This document shows, piece by piece, positions 1-11,286 of a stretch of DNA of 64,000 bases (its first letter is position 1; every line of letters starts with the position of its first letter). The notes below the pieces were generated by a model. The model was not told the origin of the DNA, searched no databases, and was given only the letters and a program-made list of their open reading frames with translations. Position numbers and translations under genes: made by a program. The stretch lies in the NCBI RefSeq assembly GCF_020080835.1, contig NC_058160.1:13393506-13457505 (forward strand), written 5' to 3'. This DNA is from Cotesia glomerata. Its lineage: Eukaryota; Arthropoda; Insecta; Hymenoptera; Braconidae.

Positions 1-980
1 CCACAGATTACTAAATAGGTTATGCGAAGTTTGTATAATGCGTTATGAAATCAAACTCATATACTTATACCACACTTAGGTGCGCCTACCTATATTGCAT
101 GCTTTAAGCGCCTTTTAAATTGTTTATACGTAAAGAAATGATATAAAACACGCTTTGTTGCTAAGAAAAATGATTACTGAACAGTTTAAATAATTTTTTA
201 TAATTATTTATAGCCATTAAATAATAATAATACAAAAAAACCTGATTTTTCATGGTATATGGGTGTCATTGTTTTAAGTTCGCATGGAGGGGTAAACCTT
301 ATAACTTTTGAGAAATTTCATTTTTTTACTCAATTTTTTTTTTAAACTGTTCATCAGACTTTTCCGGATAGCTAAGGATAAAAATCGAAGCGCAAAATAT
401 TTTTACTTAATTAAAATTAATTTATTTCGGCTGGCAGTTTGATCCATTTTTTATGTTTTGGTCAGCCATATTAACTTTTTTTCTGAAATATAGGCTGAGT
501 ATGTAACTGTACTATAGCCGAAATTATATTCTGACCTGCTTCTTCTATCGGAGCGTGCTAGATGGCGTTAGCAAAGATTTCTTTCAATATTGTCTATGGC
601 TGTGAATGACATTGACATTCGTTACGCGCGTTTTTTTAAATATGCAAAATTAAATGTATATTTTTCAATATTTCTGAGAGATTTTCTTAATATTTTTTTC
701 TGTAAGAACCTTCTCCTAATAATAACAAATACAACAAAAAAAGAATTAGTGAAATCGGTCCAGCCATTCACGCGTGATGCCGTGACCAAGGAAAACGGGT
801 TTCATTTTTATTTATAAAGATTAAATTTTTTCTTCGCGTTATATCTTCTATTTATTTACACGATATAGGATTTATTAACATGTGATAAAGAAGCTATTAA
901 ATTGAAAAAAAAAAAATATATTATTTTTTTATTCATTTAATATATTATTATTACACGTTTTATTAATACTTAATTAGATT
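1..980. other. AT-rich sequence, no gene recognised
   Basis: No open frame with coding character is visible in this stretch. Around 745-800 the wording resembles dispersed-repeat 3' ends seen in insects, but I cannot assign a family. Confidence 0.4.
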
Positions 981-1843
981 TCCAGAAGTATCAGAAAATT
1001 ATGTGTACGGCTCTATTCGTAGTACTCTTACCCGACGAAAAAGTTTTACGAAACCTAAAATTCCTCAATCAATTGCTGAGTTAGGCACTGTTTTAACTGA
1101 TACAGTTTGTTTTAAAGCCGTAGTGAAATAAAAAAATAATAAAAGTGCCGTGATTTTTTCAACTAATGATTTATTAACGGCTTTAAGCCAAAGTGATCAA
1201 TGGTTCATGGATGGAACATTTTCTGTAAGTTATTTTATAAATTTTTAATGGCATATTACACACTGAAGGGAGACAGTTGCACATTTTAACCCGAGTGTCG
1301 ATTTGTTTTCTGAGCCGAAGGCAAAATTACAAATTTTAATTTTATTGAATTAATTTTAAGAGGACAGCACTGAAACCGAAAATGGAGCAGATTTATTCAA
1401 TTCATTTTAAGAAGAAGAATACAGTCATAGTAATTCAGAAACATTTTTGAAAATATTTTATTGTGCTGAATCAATATTCGAGATGTTTGTTATAAATAAA
1501 TGAAATACAAATATTTTTTCCCTCTAGTATATCGCTGTACTCATGATTTTAATGGGAAATCGTGATCCGGAGATGTACAACGCAATTTTCGAATGGCTTG
1601 TGAATGAATTTTCAGATTTAAAAAGCAATGAAATACAAATAATGTCAGATTTTGAAAAAGCTTTAGTGAAATCTTTAAGAATGAACTTTAACGGAGTTAA
1701 AATTTATGGATGTTACTTTCATTTTCTTCACGTAAGAATATTTTTTTTATTGAGAAACATTTTTTTAATAAACGAAGCAAAAATATTTTAATTAAAAATT
1801 TTAAATCTTACCTTTTTCAATATTTTTACTTTTTTTTATACCG

Positions 1844-3158
1844 TATAACGGGGTTTTGCCTGACCCGGGGATTTACCAAGCCAGGCTCACCGTTTATATT
1901 GAAAATTTTGGCTTACTAAAAAAAAAGAATTATTAAAAAAAGGCGCCAGGAGAATGATCTCCACTACTCTCCATTAATTACCACTGCGACTACGGCTAGC
2001 TCTTACTTCTTCCTCAGGGCGGCGGGCTATGCTGAAATACTCGTCGTTAATAAATAGAACAGCAAAATAGACGAAATTCTTAAAATTACTCGAAATAAAT
2101 TCAGAAGAATTAAGTAAAAAAAAAAATAACAATTTATTTAACAAAATATACGTCGGCGGTCGATATTAATTTTTAACAAAAAAAAAAATTAAAATGTCGT
2201 AACTTAAATTTTCGCTTAATTTTAACAAAACTAAATAAACGGCGTTATCTCAACTTCATTTCTTACACTCGCATTCATACATCGGCAATCACACTATGTA
2301 ATAACAGCATTACAAAAAAAAATAATCGTAAAGCGTTGAATCCTCGCGTATTATTTTGTTAATCAAAATATTTTATAAAATTACAACGTGGACTCTAAAC
2401 GCTGGATTCAACACTGAACAAGAACGTCGGCTTACCAAGCAATTGAGCGTCGTCCTCATCGTAGCAGCTCGGAAAAGCTTCATGCGGTCGACTCGATAAA
2501 TAAATTATTTAAAAAAAAAATAAATACTTCAATACAATTTATCAATTCATTTCAAGTAAACAAAATCGCGACAATACTTCAAAATTAATTTTAGGTTGCG
2601 GAGCGCGCAAAGCGCGTCCGTATACGTCGACAGTCCAACCTCGAATCCGCTTCTTCACAGAGAAGTACCCACTTCTTCCTTCGTTGAAGTAGGCGCTAAT
2701 CGTCGTTTCCCATGGAATTGATCCCAGTCGATAGTTGACCTAGGTCCGTATAACAGTCAACGGACCTACACGATAGTTATTAGTCACCTCTGCTCCTGCA
2801 GTACTGACTAACCAACTGTAATCGATGGTGATCGTCGTATTGGGAAAATGCGGCACTGCAGCATCGATCGTACTCAGGCCTCTCGGGTGTTTACGCCGCT
2901 CGGTGCCTCGTTCGCCTTGGTACCCATTTGTTATCGTCGCAGCTCTATCCTTGTCGCTCCAATGCATAGTCTTCTACTCGCTACTACTCGTCCTCTCTTC
3001 GTCACTCGTTCAGAGTGGCGTATTTTTACAAAATAAATTCAATAAAATTTAGTATAATTTTCATTCATTCACACATAACATTCACGACGTTGGATTCGAG
3101 CCTGAAATATTATAATACCCCAAGTATTGGGCGTCGAATAAAAATCTACCACGTTACA
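1844..3158 (-). mobile_element. Possible degenerate solo LTR in the MULE-like gene
   Basis: This GC-richer block interrupts an AT-rich intron. Read on the - strand it starts TGTAACGTGG and ends CCCCGTTATA, close to the TGTAAC...GTTACA ends of many Gypsy-type LTRs. The 4-bp flanks are ACCG and ACAG, an imperfect match. No internal retroviral gene is present. The ends are my best fit and could be wrong. Confidence 0.35.
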
Positions 3159-3162
3159 ACAG

Positions 3163-3239
3163 TCGAGTCGCGATATGAGCCCTTTTAGTGTTTCTGTCAT
3201 ATTAACGCGACTCGGCTGTGTTATAATTTATAATTTTAG
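3163..3239. repeat. Short inverted repeat next to the LTR-like block
   Basis: The motif AGTCGAGTCGCG near 3160 is mirrored by CGCGACTCGGC near 3208, giving a small hairpin just upstream of the next transposase-like exon. It may be part of the insertion rather than a separate element. Confidence 0.3.
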
Positions 3240-4484
3240 GCTATTATCAGAAGATGGCTTTCCTCAAATTTAAGAACTCCAGAATATATATTGTCTTTAA
3301 TGATGAATGTTCCTCTTCTTCCGGCAGCGTTATTTCCTGAAGCAGAAAAAATAATCAAAAATGAAATTGATAAAGTTAAAAATGTCGATAAAAATATATT
3401 AATTTTTTTCGATTGTTTCAAAAATGAGTGGTTATCCAAACCAGAATATGTCAGTGTTTACAATGCTCCCGCTAATACTAACGACAGTTTAAAGAGTTTC
3501 AATCGTTTAAGTAATGGTATCGGTCAAGAACATCCAGATATGTGGGCTTTAACAGGTGAATAAAAAATTTAATTAAACTTAATATGTATTTATAAATTTA
3601 TTTACAATATTTTTTTTTTTTTACTAAGAGCTAAAAAAATAAAAATAATAAATTTTATTTTGATATAATTATTGGAGCAAATTACTTTAACAGGCGGTCT
3701 TTGGCATTATAATTTCGTAAATTTTTTTTAAGTAAATAAAAATTTCGATAGTCCTAAGTAAAGATAGTTCTAAATAAAATAAATTTTGATAGTCCAATAA
3801 ATCAGTGAGCTAATTAGTTTTACTATCTTCTTAGCCAGCATATCTGGTTGTTAGAAATCACTGAATTCAAAGATTAAGTGGTATAATTGTTTTGTATGGT
3901 ATTGAAAAAATTTTGTTAAAAGAAGAATTAAATTATAAAAGAGTAAAAAACGACTTGCATTCGAAAAAGAACACTCCAAAAAGAACAATTGACCGGATAA
4001 TGTACATACAAAGTTCACAAAGTCAATTAATTCAATCCAAAATAACAGTGGAAGACTTCCTTAAGTCTTTCCCAAAAAGTTTTCAGGAATTGACTACAAC
4101 AGTAAAAAATACGATACTTCGTCAACTGTCATTATTAGATTCTCTATTTAAAAATTGTAATCCATCAGACTTAGATATAATTATTAGACAAAATAAAATT
4201 GAAAAAAAAAAAATTTATTTGAATGAAATTCAGAAGTCAATTGAAGAAATGCAACAAAAAAATGCTTTCCAATTCATGCAATCCTCTTTTACGATTAAGA
4301 GACACAAACAAAAATAAAAAAGGTATGAAGGCGAACAAAAGTCAAAATCCAACGGCTACTTCTGTGATTAACGTAAATGCTGATAATTTACGAAAATCTT
4401 TACCTTCAAATATAACAACAACCACTTGTACTCATCCCTCAACAACAATAACTGATATTAATTTAGTTATGCAGTTATGCCAGG

Positions 4485-4628
4485 AACATCTTCACCATCA
4501 CTATCACCGTTGCCACTACTACTACCACTACCATCACCACCACCACGACCACGACCACCACCACCACCACCACCACAACCATCACCACCACCACTATCAT
4601 CACCATTACCAACAATAATAACAACAAC
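4485..4628. repeat. (CCA)n / (ACC)n degenerate microsatellite
   Basis: A run of CAC, CCA and ACC triplets. In one + frame it reads as a His-rich stretch, in another as a Pro/Ser/Leu-rich stretch that continues into the downstream exon-like frame (SYDNFLNILKSTEYSFEQVK). The His-only reading ends right after the repeat and is probably spurious. Confidence 0.8.
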
Positions 4629-5713
4629 AACAACCGATGGAAGTTCATTAATACCACTAACTTCTTATGATAATTTTTTGAACATTTTAAAAAGCACCGA
4701 GTACTCTTTTGAACAAGTTAAAAATATACTTATGAAGGTTAATATTCTTTACAATTATACAATATAATTCTGGTGAATAATTTAATTTATTAATTAATAT
4801 AATATTTAGAGTATTACCGATCCCAATTTTCGAAGTGATGGCATTAAATTAATTTGTAACATTGATGCTATGAGCATGTCATCTAACGCTTCTAAATCCG
4901 AATTTAGAACAATTTTTTTGAAATGGTTTGTTTTTAATAAATATTTTATGTACTAAAGATATATTATTTTTCGAATTTATTTATAAAAAAAATAATTTTG
5001 AAGTAATCATAATAGATCGATATTCTCTAAATTTATCTATTGCATTATCATTCGTAGGTGTTTTGAAAAAGTTGAAGAAATAAATGAACTGTGGCTTGAT
5101 ACTACTATTCGTTCATTGCAATTATCTATTGAGTGTCATGGACTAATGTTTTTTTTAGCAGAGTCTATTTCGAAAATGAAATATCTTGTCAAAGACTTGG
5201 GATTACTATTATTTTAACATATTTTAAGTATTTTAGAATTACCAGCTAAAAATACAGTGACTTTTATCTGTACTTCATTAAGAGTAAGTATTTTTATAGT
5301 CAATCAATTAAGCATTTAATTATTTGAATAAATATTTAAAAATATTATGTTTACAGCTAGCATGCAGGTATCTAGATAAAACAAATCCCGATAATATCTC
5401 AAGCTTACAAGAAATTGTAACTAGTATGACAAAAAACTATATAAATAAAGGATGCAATGACTCAGTAATTCAAGTAAAGAATTTCAAAGATTGGATATGT
5501 AATTCTTGGAATATTCTATCTTATGATGCTGATCATTCAGGTTTGAAAATAAGAAACAAAATCATTAATGACTAAATTATATCGTTAATCTTTTCTAGAC
5601 AAAAAAATTATCCCAAAATATCAAACCACAGATTCAAAATCAATAAACGTTACAACAGTATCCACCGTAACTTCGACAACCTCCACAATAATAACAAAGA
5701 CATCCCCAATATC

Positions 5714-6808
5714 CATTCTGAAATTCTTCAGGTCTTGTAATTAAATATTGTAGGAAGTAATCAGGTGAAAAGACCAAAGTAATCCGTTTTAACTATTTAT
5801 TTTCATATATACGACGTTTCGTCGGTTTTATTCCGACATCTTCAGGTATCTGACAATAGACAGACAATATAAAATTGAAAAATTAAAATACTCTACAATA
5901 AATTATGTCAACAGTAAAATTAATAAATTAATTTAATAAGTTAATACTAATTAAAATTAATATCATGTAAAAAAATACCTTGAAAAGTCTGTCAAAACAT
6001 TGTCAACACTCTGATCATTACATAACAGATTCATATATAAATTTTTTACAAATATTATTCTTTCAAATTCAGTCAAACCATAGATAACTTGCAGATAATC
6101 AAAATTTATAATTATAAAAGGTTATTGAAAACTATTAATAAGTAAACAATTATTAGTAACTAACAAACAACAACCTCCTCTCACGCAAGTTACTCTCAAC
6201 TGTAAACAGCTGGCAGTTACATAGTACATGCATGCTGCCGTTGTGACAATGATAACTAAACCCACGTGGCAAATTCAAATGATCTACGCCGAAATTCTAT
6301 TATACTTGTATTTCTTAATCAACCTTAAGTACACCTTACTTAGCCAGTCAGTGTCTGTTCTCAAATTCACCGTGTCCGATAAACATATATGAACCATCCC
6401 ACTGATATTTCGTTTGAACCATTTTCCTTCTTTGTCAACGATCTTCACTTCGTCGAAGTCAAAGTTATGACCTGTTAAGAAATGATGATTCGCCAGAGCA
6501 GTACGGTCTTCCTTGTTCCTAAACTTCTCCTCACAACTATATCTATGTTGATGTAGTCTTTTGGACAAGTATTGCCGAGTCTGGCCCACACATGATTTTC
6601 CACAGGAACATGGGATTTTATATACCAATTCAGAAGCATGCCCCAACGGTGTTTCGACGGAGTGAAGATTTTAATTTTTTAATTTTATATTGTCTGTCTG
6701 TTGTCAGATACCTGAAGATGTCGGAATAAAACCGATGAAACGTCGTATATATGAAAATAAATAGTTAAAACGGATTACTTTGGTCTTTTCACCTGATTAC
6801 TTTCTAGA
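5714..6808 (-). mobile_element. Penelope-like retroelement, 5'-truncated, with terminal inverted repeats
   Basis: The insertion splits a coding exon and is flanked by the 12-bp duplication ATCCCCAATATC (5702-5713 and 6809-6820). Inside are near-perfect inverted repeats of about 135 bp at 5755-5890 and 6668-6802. The left 41 bp (5714-5754) lie outside the inverted repeat, as a tail. Only the endonuclease end of the ORF is left, so the reverse transcriptase was lost. Inverted LTR-like ends and variable target duplications are known for Penelope-like elements. Confidence 0.75.
6284..6667 (-). pseudogene. GIY-YIG endonuclease domain of a Penelope-like element (partial)
   Basis: The frame is open from the inner edge of the right inverted repeat to a stop at 6284. 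The fragment VYKIPCSCGKSCVGQT, then R-x-L-x-x-R-L-x-Q-H, then TALANHHFLTGHNFDF match the GIY-YIG nuclease fused to the C-terminus of Penelope-like reverse transcriptases. The paired cysteines (CSCGKSC) fit the zinc-binding variant typical of these elements. The only ATG (6646) is internal to the domain, so this is a truncated C-terminal piece. In an intact element the nuclease would nick target DNA for primed reverse transcription. Confidence 0.75.
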
Positions 6809-6905
6809 ATCCCCAATATCGTTGAAAAGAACTTCACAAGATAATGAAAAACTTAGTTCATCTTGCAAAAAAACAAAAATTAATGATAATAATATCCAAA
6901 AATAA

Positions 6906-7134
6906 TTACTTGTCAAATCAATACCGATGAACATATCTTGATACCAGTTGAAATATTACTCACACCGGAAAAGAATACAAAATTACAAAATAATTTAGAA
7001 GAAAAAAAAAATTTCTAATCTGATTGTAAGTGAAAAAATAGATTTAAAACATCTTTCAACTTTATCGAATGAATTTCTGAAGAAAAAAAAAATTTATTCT
7101 TTTCTTGAAGAAAAAAAAAAGAAAATCAAAAAAA
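6906..7134. other. AT-rich gap, no feature
   Basis: A- and T-rich sequence between the end of the unassigned gene and the first P-repeat. Nothing recognisable. Confidence 0.5.
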
Positions 7135-8815
7135 ATTAGGAAAACGGTTGACCCTAAAGGCCATCCCTACAACTTCCCGCTACCTCCATACCTAAGTGCT
7201 CAACAATTTACTTATTTTTTAAGCTCTTCGAGCTCAAAAATATGATTTATGTGTAATTTTGAGCTCTCCGAGCTCAAATAAATTGCTGTTCTGTGCTTTT
7301 GAGCTCTTCGAGCTCAAAAGGCTGTTATGTCCACCCGCAAATTTTTTTTTTTTCTCTCTTTTCTTTCTTTAAATTTAAATCGTCCGCGCAGATGAAAGAC
7401 TTCTCCATGCGCGAAAGCCACAATAAAATAGAAGCTACGCGACTGCTGGTTGACTAGCGGGGACTTTTGCAAACTCAGCACCGCGAGCATTTAAAAACGA
7501 GAAACGGAGACCGCTCCCGGTCTTTGTTAATTAATTCGACTTCCGCGTTTAATTGACGGGCCCGTGCCTTGTAGAGTCCTTTGCTTTAATTTGCACTGCA
7601 CTTAAAGGAAGTTTGGACGCGGTTTAACCGGCAGGCCACGTATTAATTTTAAGTATCTTAGAGAGTCGTATTCTCAAAGTTCTAATTTGCCCTGCACTTA
7701 GGCGAGAATTCGGCCAGTAAGTAAATCATAGAGAACCGTATTCTCAAAGTTCTAATTTGCCCTGCACTTAGGCGAGAATTCGGTCATTAAGTTTATTCAA
7801 AATTTCCTAAAAGCTAGTTTTGCGCACTTTACCCTACGGGGGACTGGTGGACGTTAGCTCAACCAAATCAATAAAATTCATTAAAATAAATTACGTTAAA
7901 ATTAAAATTGTGAAAGTGTAAGTTTTGTGGTTATAAAAATAAATATCAAAAGAAGTGAAATCAGTTTCGAGTTAATTCATTTCTTAAAAATAAGAAGCCC
8001 TTAAAGTAAGCAGCCCCAAATCCATCCAACTCCATCCGCTGCAAGGACCAACCAGAGGGCCAATTCAAGGAAAAGGCGCTAAAAGCGGCCCCGGGATCAC
8101 GGATCCGGTAACAAAAAAAATCCTGCAAAGAGTAAGTACATCTATTCTTAATAAAATCCGTGTTCAGTCTCAAACGAAGGCGTGGTAAATTCGTCCGTCG
8201 AAAACGTCCCACATAAATAATTAAAACAACGGAATTAAAACTCCGTTGCGTATTCATTAAACCGTTAGTCCAAACCTCCACCGTTTACGCTACCACTTAA
8301 ACGCCCTTGGACATAACAAGGCTAATGAACGTTTTACAGAGCACTATTTTTTGAATTTTCAAACCGCAATAACTTTGGAATGAATGAATCGATTTTCTCG
8401 CGGTTTACGGCATTCACGCAGTTTTTAGAGTTATTTGAGAAATCTTGAAGCCTAAACTGGTCAGACTAAAAATTCCATAGAAATTAAAAAAAAAAACATT
8501 TTTTTTCAATTTTTTTCGACAACGATATCTCACGAACAAATTAACCGATTTCGACCGGGCTGGTGGCAATCAAAGTGGTTTTTTGAGGTTTAAAGCTGTT
8601 CAGTCTTTGGAATTGATCGGTTCAGCCGCTTAAAAGATATTTCAAAAAAACGAATTTTTGAAAATTTTATTTTTGAGATTCAAAGAATCAGAGTCAGGAA
8701 AGCTTCCTAGGACCTCAAAACGTCGAGATCTAATGAAAACTCGATTTTCAAAAAACGGGGTAAAAACAATAATATCTCGATTTTTGAAAATTTTAAATTT
8801 TCTTAGCGGGAAGTT
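7135..8815 (-). repeat. P-repeat copy 1, split by a solo LTR
   Basis: The - strand copy starts at its 3' end (AAAACGGTTGACC, then the AACTTCCCGCTA motif near 7171) and ends with TTAGCGGGAAGTT at 8803-8815. It has GAGCTC near-palindromes at about 7205-7320 and the degenerate 'cgaacgaatcaaccg' units after the LTR. A (TG)n tract is absent here. It pairs head-to-head with copy 2 across the Q-segment. Confidence 0.75.
7323..8318. mobile_element. Solo LTR, 996 bp
   Basis: It starts TGTTATGTCC and ends GGACATAACA, and is flanked by the direct 4-bp duplication AGGC (7319-7322, 8319-8322), as expected for a Gypsy-type LTR after LTR-LTR recombination. A tandem duplication of about 70 bp lies inside (7661-7730 and 7731-7795). 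No gag or pol sequence is present. Confidence 0.85.
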
Positions 8816-9345
8816 AAAAACAAATGCACAAAAAGAAAATATGGCGATTGATGCATTGGATTCAGAATTTAATTCGGCGAAATGGGTAATTTTTAATTTT
8901 TCCGCCATTAAAAATTTCATTTGTTATAAACAAAAAACGAAGAGACAAAACGGGAGTCTCCGTTTTTTAGTTATAACTTTAAGAATATTAAAAATATCTG
9001 AAATTTGAAAAAAGATCCTTAAAAAGGAGGAAATTTTAGTAGAAGAAGTCTCGACTCCCGGAGTTGTAGCTCCATTATTTATAATTTTAATTTAACGTTG
9101 AAAGTTAGGCTTTGCGCGGCCGTTTCAGTGTCTAGGCGTCCCCGCCAAGCAAAGTATGCAACACAAAATAATTTTTTTATAACATTCAATATTAATTTAA
9201 AAATCTGAATAAATTATAGTGTCATCTAAACACTTAAAGGAATATAGCCCCGCAAAAAAAAAATTTTTAGCTTGGTTTTTCTTCAAGTTATTCAATTGTT
9301 AATTAACTAATTTTTCGTAGATTTGAGTTTTCATAAAAAAAGAAA
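8816..9345. repeat. Q-segment copy 1 (spacer between inverted P-repeats)
   Basis: The same sequence occurs inverted at 51221-51790, also beginning right beside a TTAGCGGGAAGTT P-repeat end. It has no long coding frame. With P-repeats 1 and 2 it forms P(-) Q P(+), the layout of a foldback element. Confidence 0.65.
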
Positions 9346-9505
9346 ATCGAAGATTTTCAAAAATCGGGAAGTTATTGTTTTCACCCCGTTTTGCAAAAAT
9401 CGAGTTTTCATCAGATCTTGACGTTTGAAGGTCATAGGAAGCTTCCCTGACTATCCCCGCGAGGTTGTCACGGTGTCTGTATGTATGTGTGTGTGTGTGT
9501 GTGTG
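9346..9505 (+). repeat. P-repeat copy 2, left piece
   Basis: This holds the 5' portion (TTTTCAAAAATCGGGAAGTT, then CGAGTTTTCATCAGATCTTG) and a (TG)n tract ending at 9505. The rest of this copy resumes at 34713, so everything between was inserted in the microsatellite. The exact AACTTCCCGCTAA tip is not preserved here. Confidence 0.75.
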
Positions 9506-9561
9506 TTTTTTAGGGGGGGGAATCCTTTTTACGGATTCTAGGCATAGCTGTTTGGCCTGGA
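9506..9561 (-). mobile_element. LINE copy A, 3' tip (cut off by the Polinton)
   Basis: This is the poly-A (T-run 9506-9511), poly-C and 3' hairpin end of an R1-clade LINE, reading on the - strand out to CCTGGA. The remainder lies beyond the Polinton from 29629. In uninterrupted copies GGCCTGGATATGTGG is continuous (e.g. 53051-53065). Confidence 0.9.
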
Positions 9562-10459
9562 AGTAGTTAAACAAGGAGGGTTTGACGCCCCGATAAAGTA
9601 GATTTCTGCAGTACCGACATTGGGTTTCTGCCTTATCGACGGTTGTTGGTGGGGTTTCTGCGATATCGATGGTGGGTTTTTTTACCGACGGTTGGGGTGT
9701 TGTCATCGATTTGGTGATCGATTTTTACCGGCGGTTGGGGTATTGTCATCGATTTGGTGATCGATTTTTAGGTGGGGTTTCTGCGATATCGATGGTGGGT
9801 TTTTTTTTACCGACGGTTGGGGTGTTGTCATCGATTTGGTGATCGATTTTTACCGGCGGTTGGGGTATTGTCATCGATTTGGTGATCGATTTTTACCGGC
9901 GGTTGGGGTATTGTCATCGATTTGGTGATCGATTTTTACCGACTGTTGGGATTGTTTGAGGTCAAAATGCTACCACCCCAACAGCACAGCTGACAGCGTG
10001 TATCAGCTGTGGTGTTGATGTGATATGCACTTATTTGATGTGACGATGAATTTTATATATATTCAAATGAGTTGTAGTAGAAGTATATGCGAGAAAGATC
10101 GATACTTACGCCGCTCTGGTGGTGAAATTGCGATGTCGATATTGAAGTTTTCGTAGTCGTCTGCTTATCGAGTTGGGGTAAATTTTTATCGACAGTTTGA
10201 TGAGTAGTGATCTATGTTATCGACTGGGGGGGGGGGTTTAACAGCTTTCATCGTGAATTTTAACGTTTTTTAACCTCTCCTCTCTCTCGATTACGTCATG
10301 TTTTTACGTCATCCGACAAGTTTAAACCTGTTTTTGGCGTTGTCATCGTTGGGAGGGGATCGTTGGTGGGGAGTTATACTTACTTGCATCCAAATTTCAG
10401 TCCTCTGCTTGCAGTTACTTCAATCAGTCGTTCAGTTTAAAAAAAAAAAAAAAAAAAAA
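9562..10459. repeat. Polinton left terminal inverted repeat
   Basis: It matches the reverse complement of 28851-29628 nearly base for base outside a tandem array, and ends in a poly-A run before the first gene. It is longer than its partner because the array (about 9690-9945) has gained units. Confidence 0.95.
9676..9945. repeat. Minisatellite of about 44 bp in the left TIR
   Basis: Repeated units built on TACCGGCGGTTGGGGTATTG followed by TCATCGATTTGGTGATCGAT. About five units are visible here, with fewer and more diverged units in the right TIR (about 29340-29510). Confidence 0.85.
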
Positions 10460-10470
10460 GTTCATCATTT

Positions 10471-10845
10471 ATGGATAAATTAACTGATGTAGAACGTGCA
10501 TTTCTCCGTAGCCAGCCACCTTACTGGGAGGATTTCGACGATTTAATAGAAAGTTATTTTGGTGACATTCCACCCGAGGATATTGGGATATTTGTTGGAA
10601 AAATCATTGCTTTGCATAAAAATTTAGAAGTGATTAAAACTGTTCGTGCAAAAGTGACCTGTTCAAATTGTGCTGATAGACTTGAAGTAACCAAAAAACT
10701 ATTAGAAGTAACTGACGACTTACTTAAAACTGCGTATACAAAAGTATCTTGTTCAAACTGTGTGGATAAACTAAATTTAAGCCAAAAACTGTTAGAAATT
10801 TCACAAAAATTCCAAAAACTTGAATTACGTGTCGTTCAACAGTAA
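10471..10845 (+). CDS. Polinton accessory protein with duplicated CSNC motif, 124 aa
   Basis: The ATG follows directly on the poly-A edge of the left TIR. I recognise no family. The C-terminal half is an internal duplication: KVTCSNCADRLEVTKKLLEV (about residues 63-82) and KVSCSNCVDKLNLSQKLLEI (about 91-110), each with a Cys-x-x-Cys pair followed by an amphipathic Leu/Lys helix. Two CxxC pairs could bind one metal, or cysteines could pair between chains; this is inference. The N-terminal half is acidic. It lies upstream of two other unknown + strand genes, in the end region where Polintons often carry variable genes. Confidence 0.7.
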   Translation: MDKLTDVERAFLRSQPPYWEDFDDLIESYFGDIPPEDIGIFVGKIIALHKNLEVIKTVRAKVTCSNCADRLEVTKKLLEVTDDLLKTAYTKVSCSNCVDKLNLSQKLLEISQKFQKLELRVVQQ

Positions 10846-10852
10846 CTCTACA

Positions 10853-11258
10853 ATGAATCGTAAACGATTGAGGTAATTTTTTTAAATCATTAATTATACT
10901 TAAAAATTTACGTATTTTGTTTCTAAGAATTTAAATTTATTTCAGACTTCACTCATGCGACGATTCATGTGATCATTCTGCGCAAATCGAGTTCGATGAA
11001 GTAAGTGCTTCATCCAGTGATAGTGAAACTTCCAGTGAAGCTTCTAGTGAAGCTCTTAGTGAAGCTCCTAGTGAAACTTTTAGTGATATTGACAGTTCCC
11101 AGTTCAGAGCATCTCATACTACAAAAGAATTTACATGTGATGATAGGAAAGTTAAAATATTATTCGCGCATTTTAGAAGCACATTATTAATAGGCTTTAA
11201 ATATCCTGGAGAAGATCCAGATAGCCCACCAGTTGACGTTAAACTTATAATTTTTTAA
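10853..11258 (+). CDS. Polinton accessory protein, probably two exons, Ser/Glu-rich
   Basis: ATG at 10853 opens a short exon (10853-10872) ending at a GTAATT donor. An acceptor (TTTATTTCAG) at 10945 leads to a frame open to TAA 11256-11258. The second exon has a Ser-Glu run (SSSDSETSSEASSEALSEA) and a Cys/His patch (LHSCDDSCDHSAQ), then TCDDRKVKILFAHFR and a short C-terminus. No family recognised. The ATG lies 7 bp past the preceding stop. The splice is inferred; without it the second exon has no good start. Confidence 0.55.
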
Positions 11259-11286
11259 TTTACTAATTTGAAAAAAAAAGTGAAAT

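Larger units (their letters stand above)
983..4317 (+). pseudogene. MULE/FLYWCH-like transposase gene, multi-exon, broken
   Basis: Coding-like segments lie at about 983-1227, 1531-1731, 3240-3554 and 3884-4317. The first reads through to WFMDGTFS and ends at a GTAAG donor, but has a stop near 1129. The second contains MSDFEKAL and GCYFHF, which fit the second acidic residue and the histidine region of MULE-type DDE transposases, and also ends at GTAAGA. The third contains NTNDSLKSFNRLSNGIGQEH and MWAL, like the C-terminal 'NNALESFNR' block of MULE/FLYWCH proteins. The fourth (QLIQSKITVEDFLKSFP) could be the C-terminal tail. The block that normally follows DGTF is missing between the first two exons. 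It may be a relic transposase or an exapted host gene; the internal stop favours a pseudogene. Exon limits are inferred from splice-like sites only. Confidence 0.6.
4477..6905 (+). pseudogene. Unassigned multi-exon gene, interrupted by a Penelope-like insertion
   Basis: Exon-like frames with plausible splice sites lie at about 4477-4733, 4812-4923, 5058-5281 (one in-frame stop near 5215, donor AGA/GTAAGT), 5357-5538 and 5599-5713. The last is Thr/Ser-rich and breaks off at the Penelope-like insertion. It resumes in the same frame at 6809 and ends at TAA 6903-6905 (KRTSQDNEKLSSSCKKTK). I recognise no domain. It may be the 3' half of the MULE-like gene upstream, since both share strand and intron style, or an independent host gene. 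The internal stop and the insertion suggest it no longer makes its original product. Confidence 0.45.

Noticed and set aside
4223..4618. His-rich protein frame
   Set aside because: It is a CCA/CAC microsatellite read in one frame and ends at its edge.
7961..8281. 106-aa - strand frame
   Set aside because: Lies inside a solo LTR and has no recognisable motif.
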